Source: Pseudanabaena sp.
GTDB lineage: Bacteria > Cyanobacteriota > Cyanobacteriia > Pseudanabaenales > Pseudanabaenaceae
Length of the DNA stretch: 37,051 bases
Reading direction: 5' to 3'
Assembly (NCBI GenBank): GCA_003249015.1
Contig: QBLS01000032.1
Location: 1 to 37,051, forward strand
How positions within the stretch are numbered: the stretch's first letter is position 1; every line of letters begins with the position of its first letter. A model generated the notes under the pieces. That model was not told the DNA's origin. It did not search any database and saw only the letters and a list, made by a program, of their open reading frames with translations. The position numbers and the translations under genes were made by a program. Below are positions 14,484-24,040 of this stretch, in pieces.

Positions 14484-17400
14484 TTAGGATTGAGGCAAAA
14501 CTAGATTGATGATTTCTTGAATTTTAAAAGGCTTGCTAATGTAGTCATTCATTCCAGCGTTTAGGCAAGCTTGACGATCTTCGAGTGTTGTATTTGCTGT
14601 CATCGCAACAATTTTTGTTTGTTTTTTTAATGTTTCGCGAATGATTCTTGTCGCAGTTAGCCCATCCATTTTTGGCATCTGCATATCCATTAAGATGAGG
14701 TCGTACTCATTATCTTCTAGGACTTCTATAGCCTCTAAGCCATCGTTAGCAATCTCTATAGATTCATAGCCCAATCGCTTAAGCATCAATCTCGCCAACA
14801 TTTGATTTACAGGATTATCTTCGACTATAAGAATTCGCAGGGGAAACTGCTCGGCAAGTTTCTCGTTGATTGAGGTTGGCAATGTTGGATCTTTTAGAAG
14901 GTTAGTCTCTTGCTGATTGATGGTTACTATAACTGTAAAGTAAAAGGTCGAACCTTGGACAGAAGCTTGTTCTAAAGAAGAGTCCATTGGGGATTCCCAA
15001 TCTAGAGGTGGTTTGCCGCCCACTTGACCATCACTCTCTACCCATATAGTTCCTCCCATCATTTCTACAATTCGTTTACTAATCTCTAATCCTAAGCCAG
15101 TGCCGCCATATTCTCGGCTAATCGAGCTATCGACTTGCGAAAAAGGTCGAAATAAACGGTCTAAGCGATCGCTTTGAATACCAATACCCGTATCAGAAAT
15201 TTTAAAATTTAATTGATACTTCGGTGATGCAGCATTTTGAAAAAGGAGAGATTTACCACTAACAGAGATCGAAACTTGTCCTTCGTGAGTAAATTTCACC
15301 GCATTCCCAACTAGGTTGAGGAGAACTTGTCTGAGTCGATCGCGATCGCCAACCACATTAGTGGGGATGTCAGACTCAATCATGTATTGAAGTGTAATCT
15401 GTTTTTCATTTACTTGCTTTTCTAAAATCCTACTCACCCCGCGAATAACTTCTACTAAGTTAAATTCTTTAGAGGCTATGACCACCATTCCTGACTCGAT
15501 TTTTGAGAAGTCAAGCACATCGTTAATAATCGATAGTAAAGACTCGCCACTATCCCTAATGGTTTTTACAAGTTCCAACTGTTCTACCGAGAGTTGGGTC
15601 ATCTCCAAAAGTTGGGTCATGCCAATTACGCCATTCATCGGTGTACGGATTTCATGACTCATCGTTGCTAAAAACGAACTCTTAACCAAAGTAGCTTCTT
15701 CTGCGGCAGATTTTGCCTTGGCTAAATTTAGTTCTGTTTGCTTGCGGACTGTGATATCCACTACCCGCACTAGATTAAAACTTGCATTACCAAATGTAAT
15801 TCGCTTCGCAGAAAGATCGCCCCAAAACTCCCGTCCCTTGCGAGAAATATATTCCACTTCCATACTCCAAGCCCCTTTTTGGTCAATCTCTTGCTCAATA
15901 TGGGCTAGTTCTTGTTCTGTAAATTGACGCTTTTGGAGAGTATGTCCTTCGATATCAATCAACTCTTCTTTACTTTCAGCTTCAAATAGATTTACTGCTT
16001 GACGATTGCAGTCTACTGTCCTTACCGTCTCAAGATCAACTAAAAACAGAGCGTCACTGGACTCGTTGAATGTTAATTCCCTTATATCTCGACTCTGGAT
16101 AAGTTCTTGCTCAAGGCGCTTGCGTTCGCTAATGTCTGTAACAACAACCAAGCACTCATCATCGTTCAATGGGAAAAGCCGAACTTCCTCATAACAAGTT
16201 TTTCCATACTTAATGATTTGATGTTCCCATGCTTGCAACTTTCCTGTCGCAAGAGCTAGGTCGATATACCGCAATTCATTTTCTAGCAATTCAGGCGATA
16301 AGACTTCTGAGAGGTGCATTTTGATCGGCACAAATTTATTAGCTAGATCGTCACTGGGTAGAATAAATTGCAAACAAAATCCATTGCGATCGACCCTCAA
16401 TAAAAGATCGGGGATGGCATTCAAAATGGCACGATTTGCTCGCTCGCTATCTACAAGCTGTAATTCTAATTGCTTGCGATCGCTAATATCACTGGCTACA
16501 CCATGCCAAATTAGCTCTCCATTTTCGCGTCGTAATGGTCGCGAACTGGCGCTTAACCATTTAGTTTTACCAGAAGGCGTAATGATGCGCCATTCATGGC
16601 GAAATGGTTGCATTGTCTCTTTGCTATATGCGACAGCTTTTAAATAGCCTTCCACATCATCAGGGTGCATCTGATTAAAGATTCCAGAGGCATCTTGATA
16701 GGCTTCCGCAATGGGAATCTCATGAAGTTCTTCAAATACTGGGCTAGCAAAATCGAAGCGAATTGGTCCGTTTCCATCTTCTATCACGGTATAGATCACA
16801 CTGGGCGAAGCTGCCGCCAACTCTCGAAATTGGGTTTCCTTGGAGACTAATGCTAATTCTATTTCCTTTTGAGCAGTGATGTCGGTGGCAATGATTGTTA
16901 CGCTCCAAGAGTTCTGTTCTGCGTCCCACCGCGAGAAATTGCTTTGAGAGATCCAGTGCTGAAAACCATCTTTATCATTGAGTCTATAAGTATAAGTATT
17001 TTTACGTTCAGCAAAAATATCATCATAGACCTGAGCCTCGATCAGTTGCCAATCTTGCGGATTTATACAGTCAAACCATAGAGATGGATTTGCTTTGATT
17101 TCAGATGCACTATAGCCACAGATGTCTTCACATCCATTAGAGATATAGTCAACCGACCAACTTCGATCTTGGCTGACAATTAATCGACTTATTGACGCAA
17201 TGGCACTATTGAGAATGTCACTTAAAGCTAGGGTCTTTTGATTGACTTGATGCTCTAACTCCTCGGCATAATTTAGCTGTAACTGATCGGCTTCACTAAC
17301 TTCATTCATCATTTGAAGTAGAGATTCTGTCAAGATATTTACTTCTGTAATTTTTGAACTAGCAAGTTCAGGCACATTACGGGTCTCTGCAAAAGATGAA

Positions 17401-18593
17401 AGCGCCTTAGTAAGATGAGATAGCGATCGCGCAATCCGCCGAGATATCCAAACACTAAGTCCGATAGAACAAAACAAAGCAAAAATGCACAAAGCGATCG
17501 TGCGATAAGTATTGTCTCTAATCTGGGCTGCTAAGTTAGACTCTGGAATTGCAGTGACAACTTGCCATTTCAAGCCATATTGATCCTGATAAGGTCTTAC
17601 TTGAACAAACTGCCTTTCTCCTTCCACGGTCAAATTTAGTTGAAAGGATTCACTATTTTCGTTAACACTTTTAAAATCACCAAACTTCTTAACTAAACTC
17701 TGTGATACTTTCCTTGTAACCGTATCTTGACTACTGAGAGAATTAACTCGATTAAGCCCACCATTTTGATATATTGCACCCGATATTTCAGGATTTACAG
17801 AAGTTGCCACCAGATCGCCTGATTCATCTATGATAAATATTTTTTCATTAGATGCAAATTGTAATTGATTGAGAAATAAACTGACACTAGAAAGAAGATA
17901 ATGTGACGTAAATATCCCCTCTAATTTGCCTTGCTGATTATAGATTGGGGCAATAGCCACAATTTGTAGCAAGGGTAAAAGTTCCGACAAAAAAACAGAT
18001 GTCCAAGATTGCTTAGAAATAGTTTTAGATTGCAGATACCAAGGTGAGTCTCGAAAACTGTCTTGTAGCTGCAAAACTAATTGAGCAGGGTTGCCGTCAG
18101 CGTCTACAGCAAAATATTGCCGCTGCTGGGGAGTCGCTTTTAAGAGAAATGTAGATCCCAAAGGGACTGATCTACCTGTTGCTTTTTCGGCAACTTTCTG
18201 AAACTCTTCAGATGCAACCCTTATATATCCAATCGATTGACCATTCTCGCCCCAAAAGCTATTAGCTTCTAGAGAGGGATTTAATTGCATTTGCTGCCAT
18301 ATCTGCTGCCTCAGTTGTTCTTGGTTATTCACATCCAAAAAACCAAGCTTTGCCGATAAGCTATGGGTGGCAACTACCTGTTGTGAGGTTTTTAAGTAGT
18401 TGTCAAGGCGATCGCCAATCCGCTCAGAAGTTTGCCGTAGTAGCTTACTTACTATCTCTTCTACAGCTTGATTGCCGCTTTGGTAAGACAAATAACCGAC
18501 TAGACTTACAGTGCCAACAACCTGAATTACAAAGGGTATTGCTATCCAGCATTGCAAACAAAAATGATGATGCTTTTTACCCTGATCTGTCAT
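14484..18593 (-). CDS. Hybrid sensor histidine kinase, Cache-HAMP-PAS(4)-HisKA-HATPase-REC, 1369 aa
   Basis: Membrane-bound hybrid two-component kinase. TM1 lies at about residues 15-35, followed by a periplasmic Cache-type sensor (about 40-360) containing KIFIIDESGDLVATS. TM2 is at about 365-387, then a HAMP segment and a coiled region. Four PAS-like domains follow (about 465-960), one with the PAC-type end WHGVASDISDRK. The HisKA box ATMSHEIRTPMNGVIGM carries phospho-acceptor His980. N, G1 and G2 boxes of the ATPase are visible (NLVGNAVKFT, DTGIGI, GGTGLGLEIS). The C-terminal receiver starts LRILIVEDNP with phospho-acceptor Asp1303 in LILMDMQMP and a conserved Lys in YISKPF. The signal and the target are unknown; no response regulator is adjacent. 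Confidence 0.93.
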   Translation of the reverse strand: MTDQGKKHHHFCLQCWIAIPFVIQVVGTVSLVGYLSYQSGNQAVEEIVSKLLRQTSERIGDRLDNYLKTSQQVVATHSLSAKLGFLDVNNQEQLRQQIWQQMQLNPSLEANSFWGENGQSIGYIRVASEEFQKVAEKATGRSVPLGSTFLLKATPQQRQYFAVDADGNPAQLVLQLQDSFRDSPWYLQSKTISKQSWTSVFLSELLPLLQIVAIAPIYNQQGKLEGIFTSHYLLSSVSLFLNQLQFASNEKIFIIDESGDLVATSVNPEISGAIYQNGGLNRVNSLSSQDTVTRKVSQSLVKKFGDFKSVNENSESFQLNLTVEGERQFVQVRPYQDQYGLKWQVVTAIPESNLAAQIRDNTYRTIALCIFALFCSIGLSVWISRRIARSLSHLTKALSSFAETRNVPELASSKITEVNILTESLLQMMNEVSEADQLQLNYAEELEHQVNQKTLALSDILNSAIASISRLIVSQDRSWSVDYISNGCEDICGYSASEIKANPSLWFDCINPQDWQLIEAQVYDDIFAERKNTYTYRLNDKDGFQHWISQSNFSRWDAEQNSWSVTIIATDITAQKEIELALVSKETQFRELAAASPSVIYTVIEDGNGPIRFDFASPVFEELHEIPIAEAYQDASGIFNQMHPDDVEGYLKAVAYSKETMQPFRHEWRIITPSGKTKWLSASSRPLRRENGELIWHGVASDISDRKQLELQLVDSERANRAILNAIPDLLLRVDRNGFCLQFILPSDDLANKFVPIKMHLSEVLSPELLENELRYIDLALATGKLQAWEHQIIKYGKTCYEEVRLFPLNDDECLVVVTDISERKRLEQELIQSRDIRELTFNESSDALFLVDLETVRTVDCNRQAVNLFEAESKEELIDIEGHTLQKRQFTEQELAHIEQEIDQKGAWSMEVEYISRKGREFWGDLSAKRITFGNASFNLVRVVDITVRKQTELNLAKAKSAAEEATLVKSSFLATMSHEIRTPMNGVIGMTQLLEMTQLSVEQLELVKTIRDSGESLLSIINDVLDFSKIESGMVVIASKEFNLVEVIRGVSRILEKQVNEKQITLQYMIESDIPTNVVGDRDRLRQVLLNLVGNAVKFTHEGQVSISVSGKSLLFQNAASPKYQLNFKISDTGIGIQSDRLDRLFRPFSQVDSSISREYGGTGLGLEISKRIVEMMGGTIWVESDGQVGGKPPLDWESPMDSSLEQASVQGSTFYFTVIVTINQQETNLLKDPTLPTSINEKLAEQFPLRILIVEDNPVNQMLARLMLKRLGYESIEIANDGLEAIEVLEDNEYDLILMDMQMPKMDGLTATRIIRETLKKQTKIVAMTANTTLEDRQACLNAGMNDYISKPFKIQEIINLVLPQS

Positions 18594-18863
18594 GAGATAA
18601 CCCAGAATCTAGCGGTTGAACTACAAGCTTGTTAATTTATCAATATTATCCTATACATTTTTATAAGCTATTAACTTTATAAGCTATTAACAATAGTTTC
18701 ATATTCTATTGGTTGAGTGCGATTAAAACCTAAAATTTAATGGCATTTTACCCGCATAGAAGACAGAATACCATTAGATTTTAGGCTGCTTATGCTTAGT
18801 TGTTCTCTTATTTTCAAGAGTAATTGCAGCCCGAAGGGCTGCAATTACTCTTGAAAATAAGTG
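18594..18863. other. Gap upstream of the histidine kinase
   Basis: About 270 bp holding the glsA terminator hairpin at 18808-18860 and an A/T-rich tract with a direct repeat of TATAAGCTATTAAC (near 18661-18690) that may be part of the kinase promoter region. No gene seen. Confidence 0.5.
18808..18860 (-). terminator. Terminator of glsA, 25-bp perfect stem
   Basis: Arms 18808-18832 and 18836-18860 are exact complements around a GAA loop with core GCAGCCCGAAGGGCTGC. It starts 4 nt past the glsA stop. Confidence 0.75.
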
Positions 18864-19703
18864 TTATAAGTAATCTTTAATTTGCTTTAGCAAAAACATT
18901 CCCGCCACTGAATTACCAACACTATCAAGGGCGGGACTATAACAGGCGATCGCTATCTGGTTAGGCACAATTGATAGTAATGCGCCGCTAACACTGGATT
19001 TAGAAGATAAGCCAATTTCTTGAGCAAACGCGATTGAAGTTTCATACATTCCGCAAGCAGTCATTACTTCCAAAACCTTATTTACATTAGGGACTTCTGC
19101 CCTAATTAAAAGCGTGCCGATTTTTGCTAAGTCGATTACGTTACAGGATAGACAACAAATTTCTTCATAAGTAGCTAGAGCCTGTTCAGGATTATTAATG
19201 ATTCCTAACTTTTGCAGTTGATAGGCGATCGCCAAGTTTCTCCGATTATTGACAGAGCGCACCGATATGAGCATATGCTGATCAATGGATAGATTTGCGC
19301 CCGACCTTTGATTGAGCCAATCTTGGAGACTTTGACTGGAGTCTAGTAACGAGGCTAGGGCGATCGCGCCACAATTGAGCATAGGATTGGCAGGCTTTGT
19401 ATCGGGAATAGTGTTAAAAGGTAAAAGAGAAGCTTGGCGATCGACTCGCTCAAATACTCTCTCTTCCCCCAATACTTCCAGCAAGTATAGAAACAAAAAT
19501 GGTTTGACTGCACTCATGAGCGGGAAAGTTAAATGGATATCCCCCGCAGTTAAAAGTTCTTGATCCAAATCAGAAATAGCGATCGCAAGGCTTTGAGGAT
19601 TTACTTGCGACAACAATGGAATATAACTTGGTAATTTGCCATTAGATACTTCTAGTCTGGCTAGACTCAGTAAATCTTCTAAATTGGGAAGGCTAATAGT
19701 CAT
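18864..19703 (-). CDS. glsA: Glutaminase, 279 aa
   Basis: Glutaminase of the serine-dependent beta-lactamase fold, converting glutamine to glutamate and ammonia in the cytoplasm. The catalytic S-x-x-K is in FPLMSAVKPF (about residues 60-69). Other family motifs are NPMLNCGAIA, NNRRNLAIAYQL, a Tyr/Ser segment YEEICCLSCNVIDLAKIGTLL, MYETSIAFAQEIGLSSKSSV and YSPALDSVGNSVAG. Length (279) is slightly short of the usual about 300, mostly at the N-terminus. ATG 19703 is used. Glutamine breakdown bears on the nitrogen status of the cell. Confidence 0.92.
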   Translation of the reverse strand: MTISLPNLEDLLSLARLEVSNGKLPSYIPLLSQVNPQSLAIAISDLDQELLTAGDIHLTFPLMSAVKPFLFLYLLEVLGEERVFERVDRQASLLPFNTIPDTKPANPMLNCGAIALASLLDSSQSLQDWLNQRSGANLSIDQHMLISVRSVNNRRNLAIAYQLQKLGIINNPEQALATYEEICCLSCNVIDLAKIGTLLIRAEVPNVNKVLEVMTACGMYETSIAFAQEIGLSSKSSVSGALLSIVPNQIAIACYSPALDSVGNSVAGMFLLKQIKDYL

Positions 19704-19790
19704 AATTCCTCATGTTGTTTTTGCAGACTTGTTCTACTCGCAAAGAGGACAGCCCAAGTTTATAAGTTTTAAATTAAACCCTAAAACTAG

Positions 19791-19825
19791 AGGTTGTTTC
19801 GCCCGCGCAGCGGGCGAAACAACCT
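19791..19825. repeat. Hairpin in the divergent glsA / CGLD27 promoter region
   Basis: Perfect 16-bp arms AGGTTGTTTCGCCCGC (19791-19806) and its complement (19810-19825), loop GCA. Both flanking genes start outward from here, so it is not at any gene end. Confidence 0.75.
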
Positions 19826-19869
19826 TAGCTATTTAAATCCGCATCATCAATTCTTGGGTGAGAAAAGAG

Positions 19870-19895
19870 TAAACTGATTATATGTAATCAGTTTA
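19870..19895. promoter_or_regulatory. Operator-like palindrome before the CGLD27 gene
   Basis: TAAACTGATTA-TATG-TAATCAGTTTA: 11-bp arms around 4 nt, ending 10 nt before the ATG at 19906. It has the size and symmetry of a dimeric regulator site, but could also be a leader hairpin. It does not look like the intergenic hairpin family because it has no GC core. Confidence 0.45.
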
Positions 19896-19905
19896 TCAAT
19901 AACCC

Positions 19906-20391
19906 ATGACCTGTCCCGTTCCCAAAGAGCAACAACCACTTAATGAATATATCGAGCTTAAGGAAGCCTTTTTTTATCGTTGGGCTAAGCTCTCGCGATC
20001 GCAATATTTGCAAGTCATCTTTAAAATGTGGCTAGGCTTTGCGATCGTATTTGCCCCTGTTGCCATGAGTATTCAGTCACCTAGCCGCCACCCATGGGAG
20101 TTTATCTGCGTAGCGAGTATTGGGGGTGCAGTAGGTTTGGTTTTGCCAGTATTGCTGATGCTGTCGGGGTGGGGTCATGTCAAACAGCGCCTAAGTAGCG
20201 CCAAGATTTTTTATGAAGAGTCAGGTTGGTACGATGGTCAAACTTGGGAAAAACCCACAGCCGATTTAGAAAAGGATCGTTTATTGGTTAGTTATGAAAT
20301 TAATCCGATTATGAGCAGGTTGCAAAAAACAATCTTAGGGATTGTCATTTTTCTAACCTTAACAGGCGGAATTCTCAAGTTTCTGGGTTGA
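19906..20391 (+). CDS. CGLD27-like (DUF1230) membrane protein, 161 aa
   Basis: Member of the CGLD27 family, conserved in cyanobacteria, algae and plants. Signature segments are CPVPKEQQPLNEYIELKEAF at the N-terminus and the block FYEESGWYDGQTWEKP followed by KDRLLVSYEINPI. There are about three or four membrane segments (residues about 40-58, 66-88 and 142-160). In algae and plants the family is linked to photosynthetic function under iron limitation; the molecular activity is unknown. A palindrome lies directly upstream. Confidence 0.88.
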   Translation: MTCPVPKEQQPLNEYIELKEAFFYRWAKLSRSQYLQVIFKMWLGFAIVFAPVAMSIQSPSRHPWEFICVASIGGAVGLVLPVLLMLSGWGHVKQRLSSAKIFYEESGWYDGQTWEKPTADLEKDRLLVSYEINPIMSRLQKTILGIVIFLTLTGGILKFLG

Positions 20392-20428
20392 CAGAAGTTG
20401 TCAGCCCTAAATCATTTATGAGAAAAAT

Positions 20429-20485
20429 GGGGCTTCGACTTCGCTCAGCCAACCTGTATTGATGGCTGAGCGAAGTCGAAGCCCC
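20429..20485. terminator. Hairpin with 23-bp perfect arms after the CGLD27 gene
   Basis: Arms 20429-20451 and 20463-20485 (GGGGCTTCGACTTCGCTCAG start) are exact complements. The arm sequence is the same TTCGACTTCGCTCAGCC motif found in the TATAG-ended elements at 9814 and 23860, here without their outer ends. It may terminate the gene, but is 37 nt past the stop. Confidence 0.65.
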
Positions 20486-20570
20486 TCCCAACTCATTTGG
20501 CATAACTCTTTCCAAGGGCTTAAGAAATCGCTGTAAAATGTAAGCCTAAGTTAGGAATAAAGCAAGACTC

Positions 20571-21683
20571 ATGGACGTAAAAGCCGCAGTTGCCTTCAGC
20601 GCAGGACAACCCCTCAAAATTGAGACAGTTCAGCTAGCCCCCCCCAAAGCAGGAGAAGTCCTAGTCGAGATTAAAGCCACAGGCGTATGCCATACTGATG
20701 CCTTTACCCTCTCAGGTAATGACCCCGAAGGACTATTTCCCACCATCCTCGGACATGAAGGCGCAGGAATCGTAGTCGAAGTTGGCGCAGGGGTGAGTTC
20801 TCTTAAAACTGGCGATCGCGTAATTCCACTTTACACTCCTGAATGTCGCAATTGTTCCTACTGCCTCAGTGGCAAAACTAATCTGTGCCAAGCAATTCGC
20901 CTTACCCAAGGTCAGGGTTTAATGCCCGATGGCACTAGTCGATTTTCCATTGATGGTCAAAAAATTCATCATTACATGGGAACTTCTACTTTCGCTAACT
21001 ACACAGTTTTGCCAGAAATTGCCCTTGCCAAGATTCGTGATGACGCTCCTTTTGAGAAGGTCTGCTACATCGGTTGTGGCGTAACTACTGGTATCGGTGC
21101 GGTGATTAATACAGCCAAAGTGGAAGTTGGTTCTAATGTGGTTGTGTTTGGGCTAGGTGGTATTGGACTAAACGTAATCCAAGGCTGTCGCATGGTTGGC
21201 GCGAACATGATTGTTGGTGTGGATATTAATCCTGCCAAACGTGCCCTTGCGGAAAAGATGGGAATGACACACTTTGTTAATCCTTTGGAAGTGGAAGGAG
21301 ATCTGGTTGCTTATCTCGTCGATCTTACTAAAGGCGGCGCGGACTATAGCTTTGAATGTATCGGGCGCACCCAAACTATGCGTCAAGCTCTCGAATGTTG
21401 TCATAAAGGTTGGGGCGTAAGCGTGATCGTAGGTGTAGCTGGTGCTGGTCAAGAAATCAGCACCAGACCATTTCAGCTAGTCACAGGTAGAGTTTGGAAG
21501 GGAACTGCCTTTGGTGGAGCGAGGGGACGGACAGATGTGCCCAAGATCGTTGATTGGTATATGGATGGCAAGATTGATATTGATAGTTTGATCACCAATG
21601 TAATGCCAATTGAGAAAGTCAATGAGGCTTTTGAAATGATGCACAAGGGTGAAGCAATTAGAACTGTGCTGACTTTTTCATGA
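20571..21683 (+). CDS. frmA: S-(hydroxymethyl)glutathione dehydrogenase / class III alcohol dehydrogenase, 370 aa
   Basis: Zinc, NAD(H)-dependent medium-chain dehydrogenase that oxidises S-hydroxymethylglutathione in formaldehyde detoxification and can reduce S-nitrosoglutathione. Catalytic zinc ligands are Cys40 (GVCHTD), His62 (GHEGAG) and a Cys in IGCGVTTG. Structural zinc ligands are Cys92, 95, 98 and 106. The NAD-binding loop is VFGLGGIGLNVIQG with the acidic VDIN end. Length and motif order match the class III family. No transcription regulator or S-formylglutathione hydrolase lies next to it. Confidence 0.93.
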   Translation: MDVKAAVAFSAGQPLKIETVQLAPPKAGEVLVEIKATGVCHTDAFTLSGNDPEGLFPTILGHEGAGIVVEVGAGVSSLKTGDRVIPLYTPECRNCSYCLSGKTNLCQAIRLTQGQGLMPDGTSRFSIDGQKIHHYMGTSTFANYTVLPEIALAKIRDDAPFEKVCYIGCGVTTGIGAVINTAKVEVGSNVVVFGLGGIGLNVIQGCRMVGANMIVGVDINPAKRALAEKMGMTHFVNPLEVEGDLVAYLVDLTKGGADYSFECIGRTQTMRQALECCHKGWGVSVIVGVAGAGQEISTRPFQLVTGRVWKGTAFGGARGRTDVPKIVDWYMDGKIDIDSLITNVMPIEKVNEAFEMMHKGEAIRTVLTFS

Positions 21684-21685
21684 CC

Positions 21686-21738
21686 AAAAACCAGAAGCTA
21701 GTTGTGACGCGAAGCGCCACAACTAGCTTCTGGTTTTT
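21686..21738 (+). terminator. Terminator hairpin after frmA, 21-bp perfect stem
   Basis: Arms 21686-21706 and 21718-21738 (AAAAACCAGAAGCTAGTTGT start) are exact complements with core ACGCGAAGCGC. The right arm ends GGTTTTT and runs into ATTTTTTT, as in an intrinsic terminator. Confidence 0.8.
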
Positions 21739-21740
21739 AT

Positions 21741-21772
21741 TTTTTTAAGGCTGGCGAAGCCAGCCTTAAAAA
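21741..21772. terminator. Second tandem hairpin after frmA
   Basis: TTTTTTAAGGCTGGC-GAA-GCCAGCCTTAAAAA, immediately following the first hairpin. Confidence 0.7.
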
Positions 21773-21875
21773 TCTTCTCGGATTTTAGTAAAGTGTAAAG
21801 CGCTATAACTATACAATTCACCCAAGAAAGTGAGAAACTAAGCGGTTGTTAATTGCAAATATTTGAGCTACGAGT

Positions 21876-23630
21876 TTGAAACACAAATCTTTAAAGCAAT
21901 CTTCAAAACGCTCCTCCTACTGGCAAATGCGGGATTATGTCTATCCACAGCGTTTTTTAATTGCTAAAGCATTTTTAGGTACTCTTGTTTTTATTGGCAC
22001 AATGCCTCTCCTCGCAGAACTATTGGGACGAGTTGCACAAGCTTTGGGCAAGGGAGATGTAAACGCAATTTTGCAGATTGCCGCTTTTACAGTAGTGATG
22101 TTTGTGTTTCGTGGTTTGGGGCAGTATGCTCAAGACTCGATGATGGCTCAGGCGGGTTTAAATGCGGCGCGAGATTTGCGGGTTGATGTTTATGCCCATT
22201 TGCAAACCCTAGACTTGGATTATTTTGCGGAGTCGCGCACAGGTGATTTGTCTTACCGATTGACGGAAGATGTCGATCGCGTGGGAGAAGTAGTTGGTAA
22301 ATTTTTCCATCAGTTCATTCCGTCGGTATTGCAATTAATTTTGGTACTGGCGTATATGTTCTATTTGAATTGGATTTTGACCCTGACGACTCTTGCGGTT
22401 GCGCCTTTGATTGCACTGCTAATTGCGTGGTTTGGCGATCGGATGTTAAAGCTGAGTCGCCGCAGTCAAGATCAAGTTTCTAACCTTGCAGCATTGCTAT
22501 CGGAAATTTTTAGCGGTATTCGTCTAGTTCGAGCTTTTGCTACAGAGTCTTACGAAATTGAAAGATTTAAGCAGGAGTCGGAACAAAACAGTCGCCGTAA
22601 GTATGCCGCCGATCGCGTGCGGGCAATTCAATATCCTGTAATTGGCTTTTTGGAAGCAGCGGGAATTTGCTTTTTGTTTTTGTTAGGTGGTTGGTTAATT
22701 TCTAATAATTGGCTAAAACCAGAGCAGTTTGTAGCTTTTGGCGCAGGGGTAGCGTTGCTAATTGATCCGATTTCCAATACTACCAATGGCTTCAACGAGA
22801 TTAAACAGGCGGAAGCTTCAGTCGATCGCATTTTTGAGATTTTTAAAATTCAACCCGTTGTTACTGAAAAGCCCGATGCAATTACTTTGCCAGAAGTAAC
22901 GGGCAAAGTGGAATATGTGAATGTGGGCTTCCATTATCAAAGAGATCGCCCCGTATTGACTGACATTAATTTAGTGGCGCATCAGGGTGAGGCGATCGCT
23001 TTAGTTGGTGCATCGGGCGCAGGCAAATCAACCTTGATGAATTTATTGATGCGATTTCATGACGTTAAGTCTGGCAAAATTCTGATCGATGGCTATGATC
23101 TGCGGGATGTGAAAATTAACAGTCTGCGTCAGCAATTAGCCCTTGTTCCTCAAGAAAATATTCTCTTTTCAGGTACTGTCGCCTCTAATATCGCCTTTGG
23201 TCAAAAGGATTACGACACCTCTGCCGTGGAAAATGCTGCCAAAATTGCCAATGCCCATGACTTCATTATAGCTCTGCCCCAAGGCTATGACACTTGGGTG
23301 GGAGAACGCGGTGTTAACCTTTCAGGTGGTCAGCGTCAACGCATTTCCATCGCCCGCGCTGTGCTGCATAATCCCAAAATCTTGATTCTTGATGAAGCCA
23401 CTTCTGCCCTAGATACGGAGTCGGAAAGCCTTGTGCAAGAAGCCTTACAACGATTAATGCAGGGACGTACTGTATTTATCATTGCTCACCGACTGGCGAC
23501 TATCCGCAATAGCGATCGCATCATCGTTTTGGAACAAGGACAAATTGTAGAGTCAGGCACTCACGATGAGCTGCTACAAAAGTCTGGACGCTATGCCCAG
23601 CTACATTCGCGGCAATTTGAGAATATATAA
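21876..23630 (+). CDS. ABC exporter half-transporter (MsbA/multidrug type), 584 aa
   Basis: Fused membrane and ATPase domains of a type IV ABC exporter that works as a dimer. About six membrane segments lie in residues 30-315. The ATPase domain (about 340-580) has Walker A GASGAGKST, Q-loop VPQENILFSGT, signature LSGGQRQR, Walker B ILILDEATSALD and the H-loop IIAHRLAT. The substrate (lipid, drug or peptide) cannot be read from sequence. The listed start is TTG 21876; ATG 21927 (18th codon) is an equally good alternative that still precedes the first membrane helix. The stop is inside the terminator shared with tRNA-Arg. Confidence 0.92.
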   Translation: MKHKSLKQSSKRSSYWQMRDYVYPQRFLIAKAFLGTLVFIGTMPLLAELLGRVAQALGKGDVNAILQIAAFTVVMFVFRGLGQYAQDSMMAQAGLNAARDLRVDVYAHLQTLDLDYFAESRTGDLSYRLTEDVDRVGEVVGKFFHQFIPSVLQLILVLAYMFYLNWILTLTTLAVAPLIALLIAWFGDRMLKLSRRSQDQVSNLAALLSEIFSGIRLVRAFATESYEIERFKQESEQNSRRKYAADRVRAIQYPVIGFLEAAGICFLFLLGGWLISNNWLKPEQFVAFGAGVALLIDPISNTTNGFNEIKQAEASVDRIFEIFKIQPVVTEKPDAITLPEVTGKVEYVNVGFHYQRDRPVLTDINLVAHQGEAIALVGASGAGKSTLMNLLMRFHDVKSGKILIDGYDLRDVKINSLRQQLALVPQENILFSGTVASNIAFGQKDYDTSAVENAAKIANAHDFIIALPQGYDTWVGERGVNLSGGQRQRISIARAVLHNPKILILDEATSALDTESESLVQEALQRLMQGRTVFIIAHRLATIRNSDRIIVLEQGQIVESGTHDELLQKSGRYAQLHSRQFENI

Positions 23631-23662
23631 AATAAATGCCGCGCAATGCGCGGCATTTATTT
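23630..23662. terminator. Bidirectional terminator between ABC exporter and tRNA-Arg
   Basis: Perfect 15-bp arms AAATAAATGCCGCGC (23630-23644) and complement (23648-23662) with an AAT loop. It starts at the last base of the exporter stop codon and ends 4 nt before the tRNA 3' end. Confidence 0.8.
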
Positions 23663-23666
23663 TAAA

Positions 23667-23740
<74 letters not shown>

Positions 23741-23859
23741 AATTTTTAGTGTGACTCTTGCTATTCAGGTCATTATAGCAACGGTAAGTAGCAATTTCCA
23801 GTGTTTGCAACCTCAAGGAGTACTTCTACTTACAAAAGATATTTTTTGGAAAGGAGAAT

Positions 23860-23988
23860 TATAGCAATTTTAAATATTTAGAAGAGGCTTCGACGCTTCG
23901 ACAAGCTCAGTGCATCGCTTCGCTCAGCCAGCAGTATACGTTGGCTGAGCGAAGTCGAAGCCCTAACTCTTGCTTGAAAAGCGCTATA
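23860..23988. mobile_element. MITE-like element with TATAG ends, copy B (129 bp)
   Basis: Left end tatagcaattttaaa and right end gcgctata. It contains the inner hairpin with GGCTGAGCGAAGTCGAAG and the loop agcagtatacgt, the same as copy A at 9814-9933. The outer parts (tttagaaga left, ctaactctt right) are swapped and reverse-complemented relative to copy A, while the inner loop is not. Confidence 0.65.
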
Positions 23989-24007
23989 TAACCCAGTAAG
24001 GGTTTTC

Positions 24008-24040
24008 AAACAAAGAAATGGCGTAGCCATTTCTTTGTTT
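24008..24040. repeat. GGCGTAGCC-core hairpin, 15-bp perfect arms
   Basis: AAACAAAGAAATGGC-GTA-GCCATTTCTTTGTTT, preceded by acccagtaagggttttc (23991-24007). It is the second half of the composite palindrome family, here without the AATTCACAAAAGT part. The homologue at 10951-10979 has different, still paired, outer bases. Confidence 0.75.

Noticed and set aside
16321-17081. Several plus-strand ORFs within the histidine kinase
   Set aside because: All lie antisense to conserved PAS domains and have no coding features of their own.
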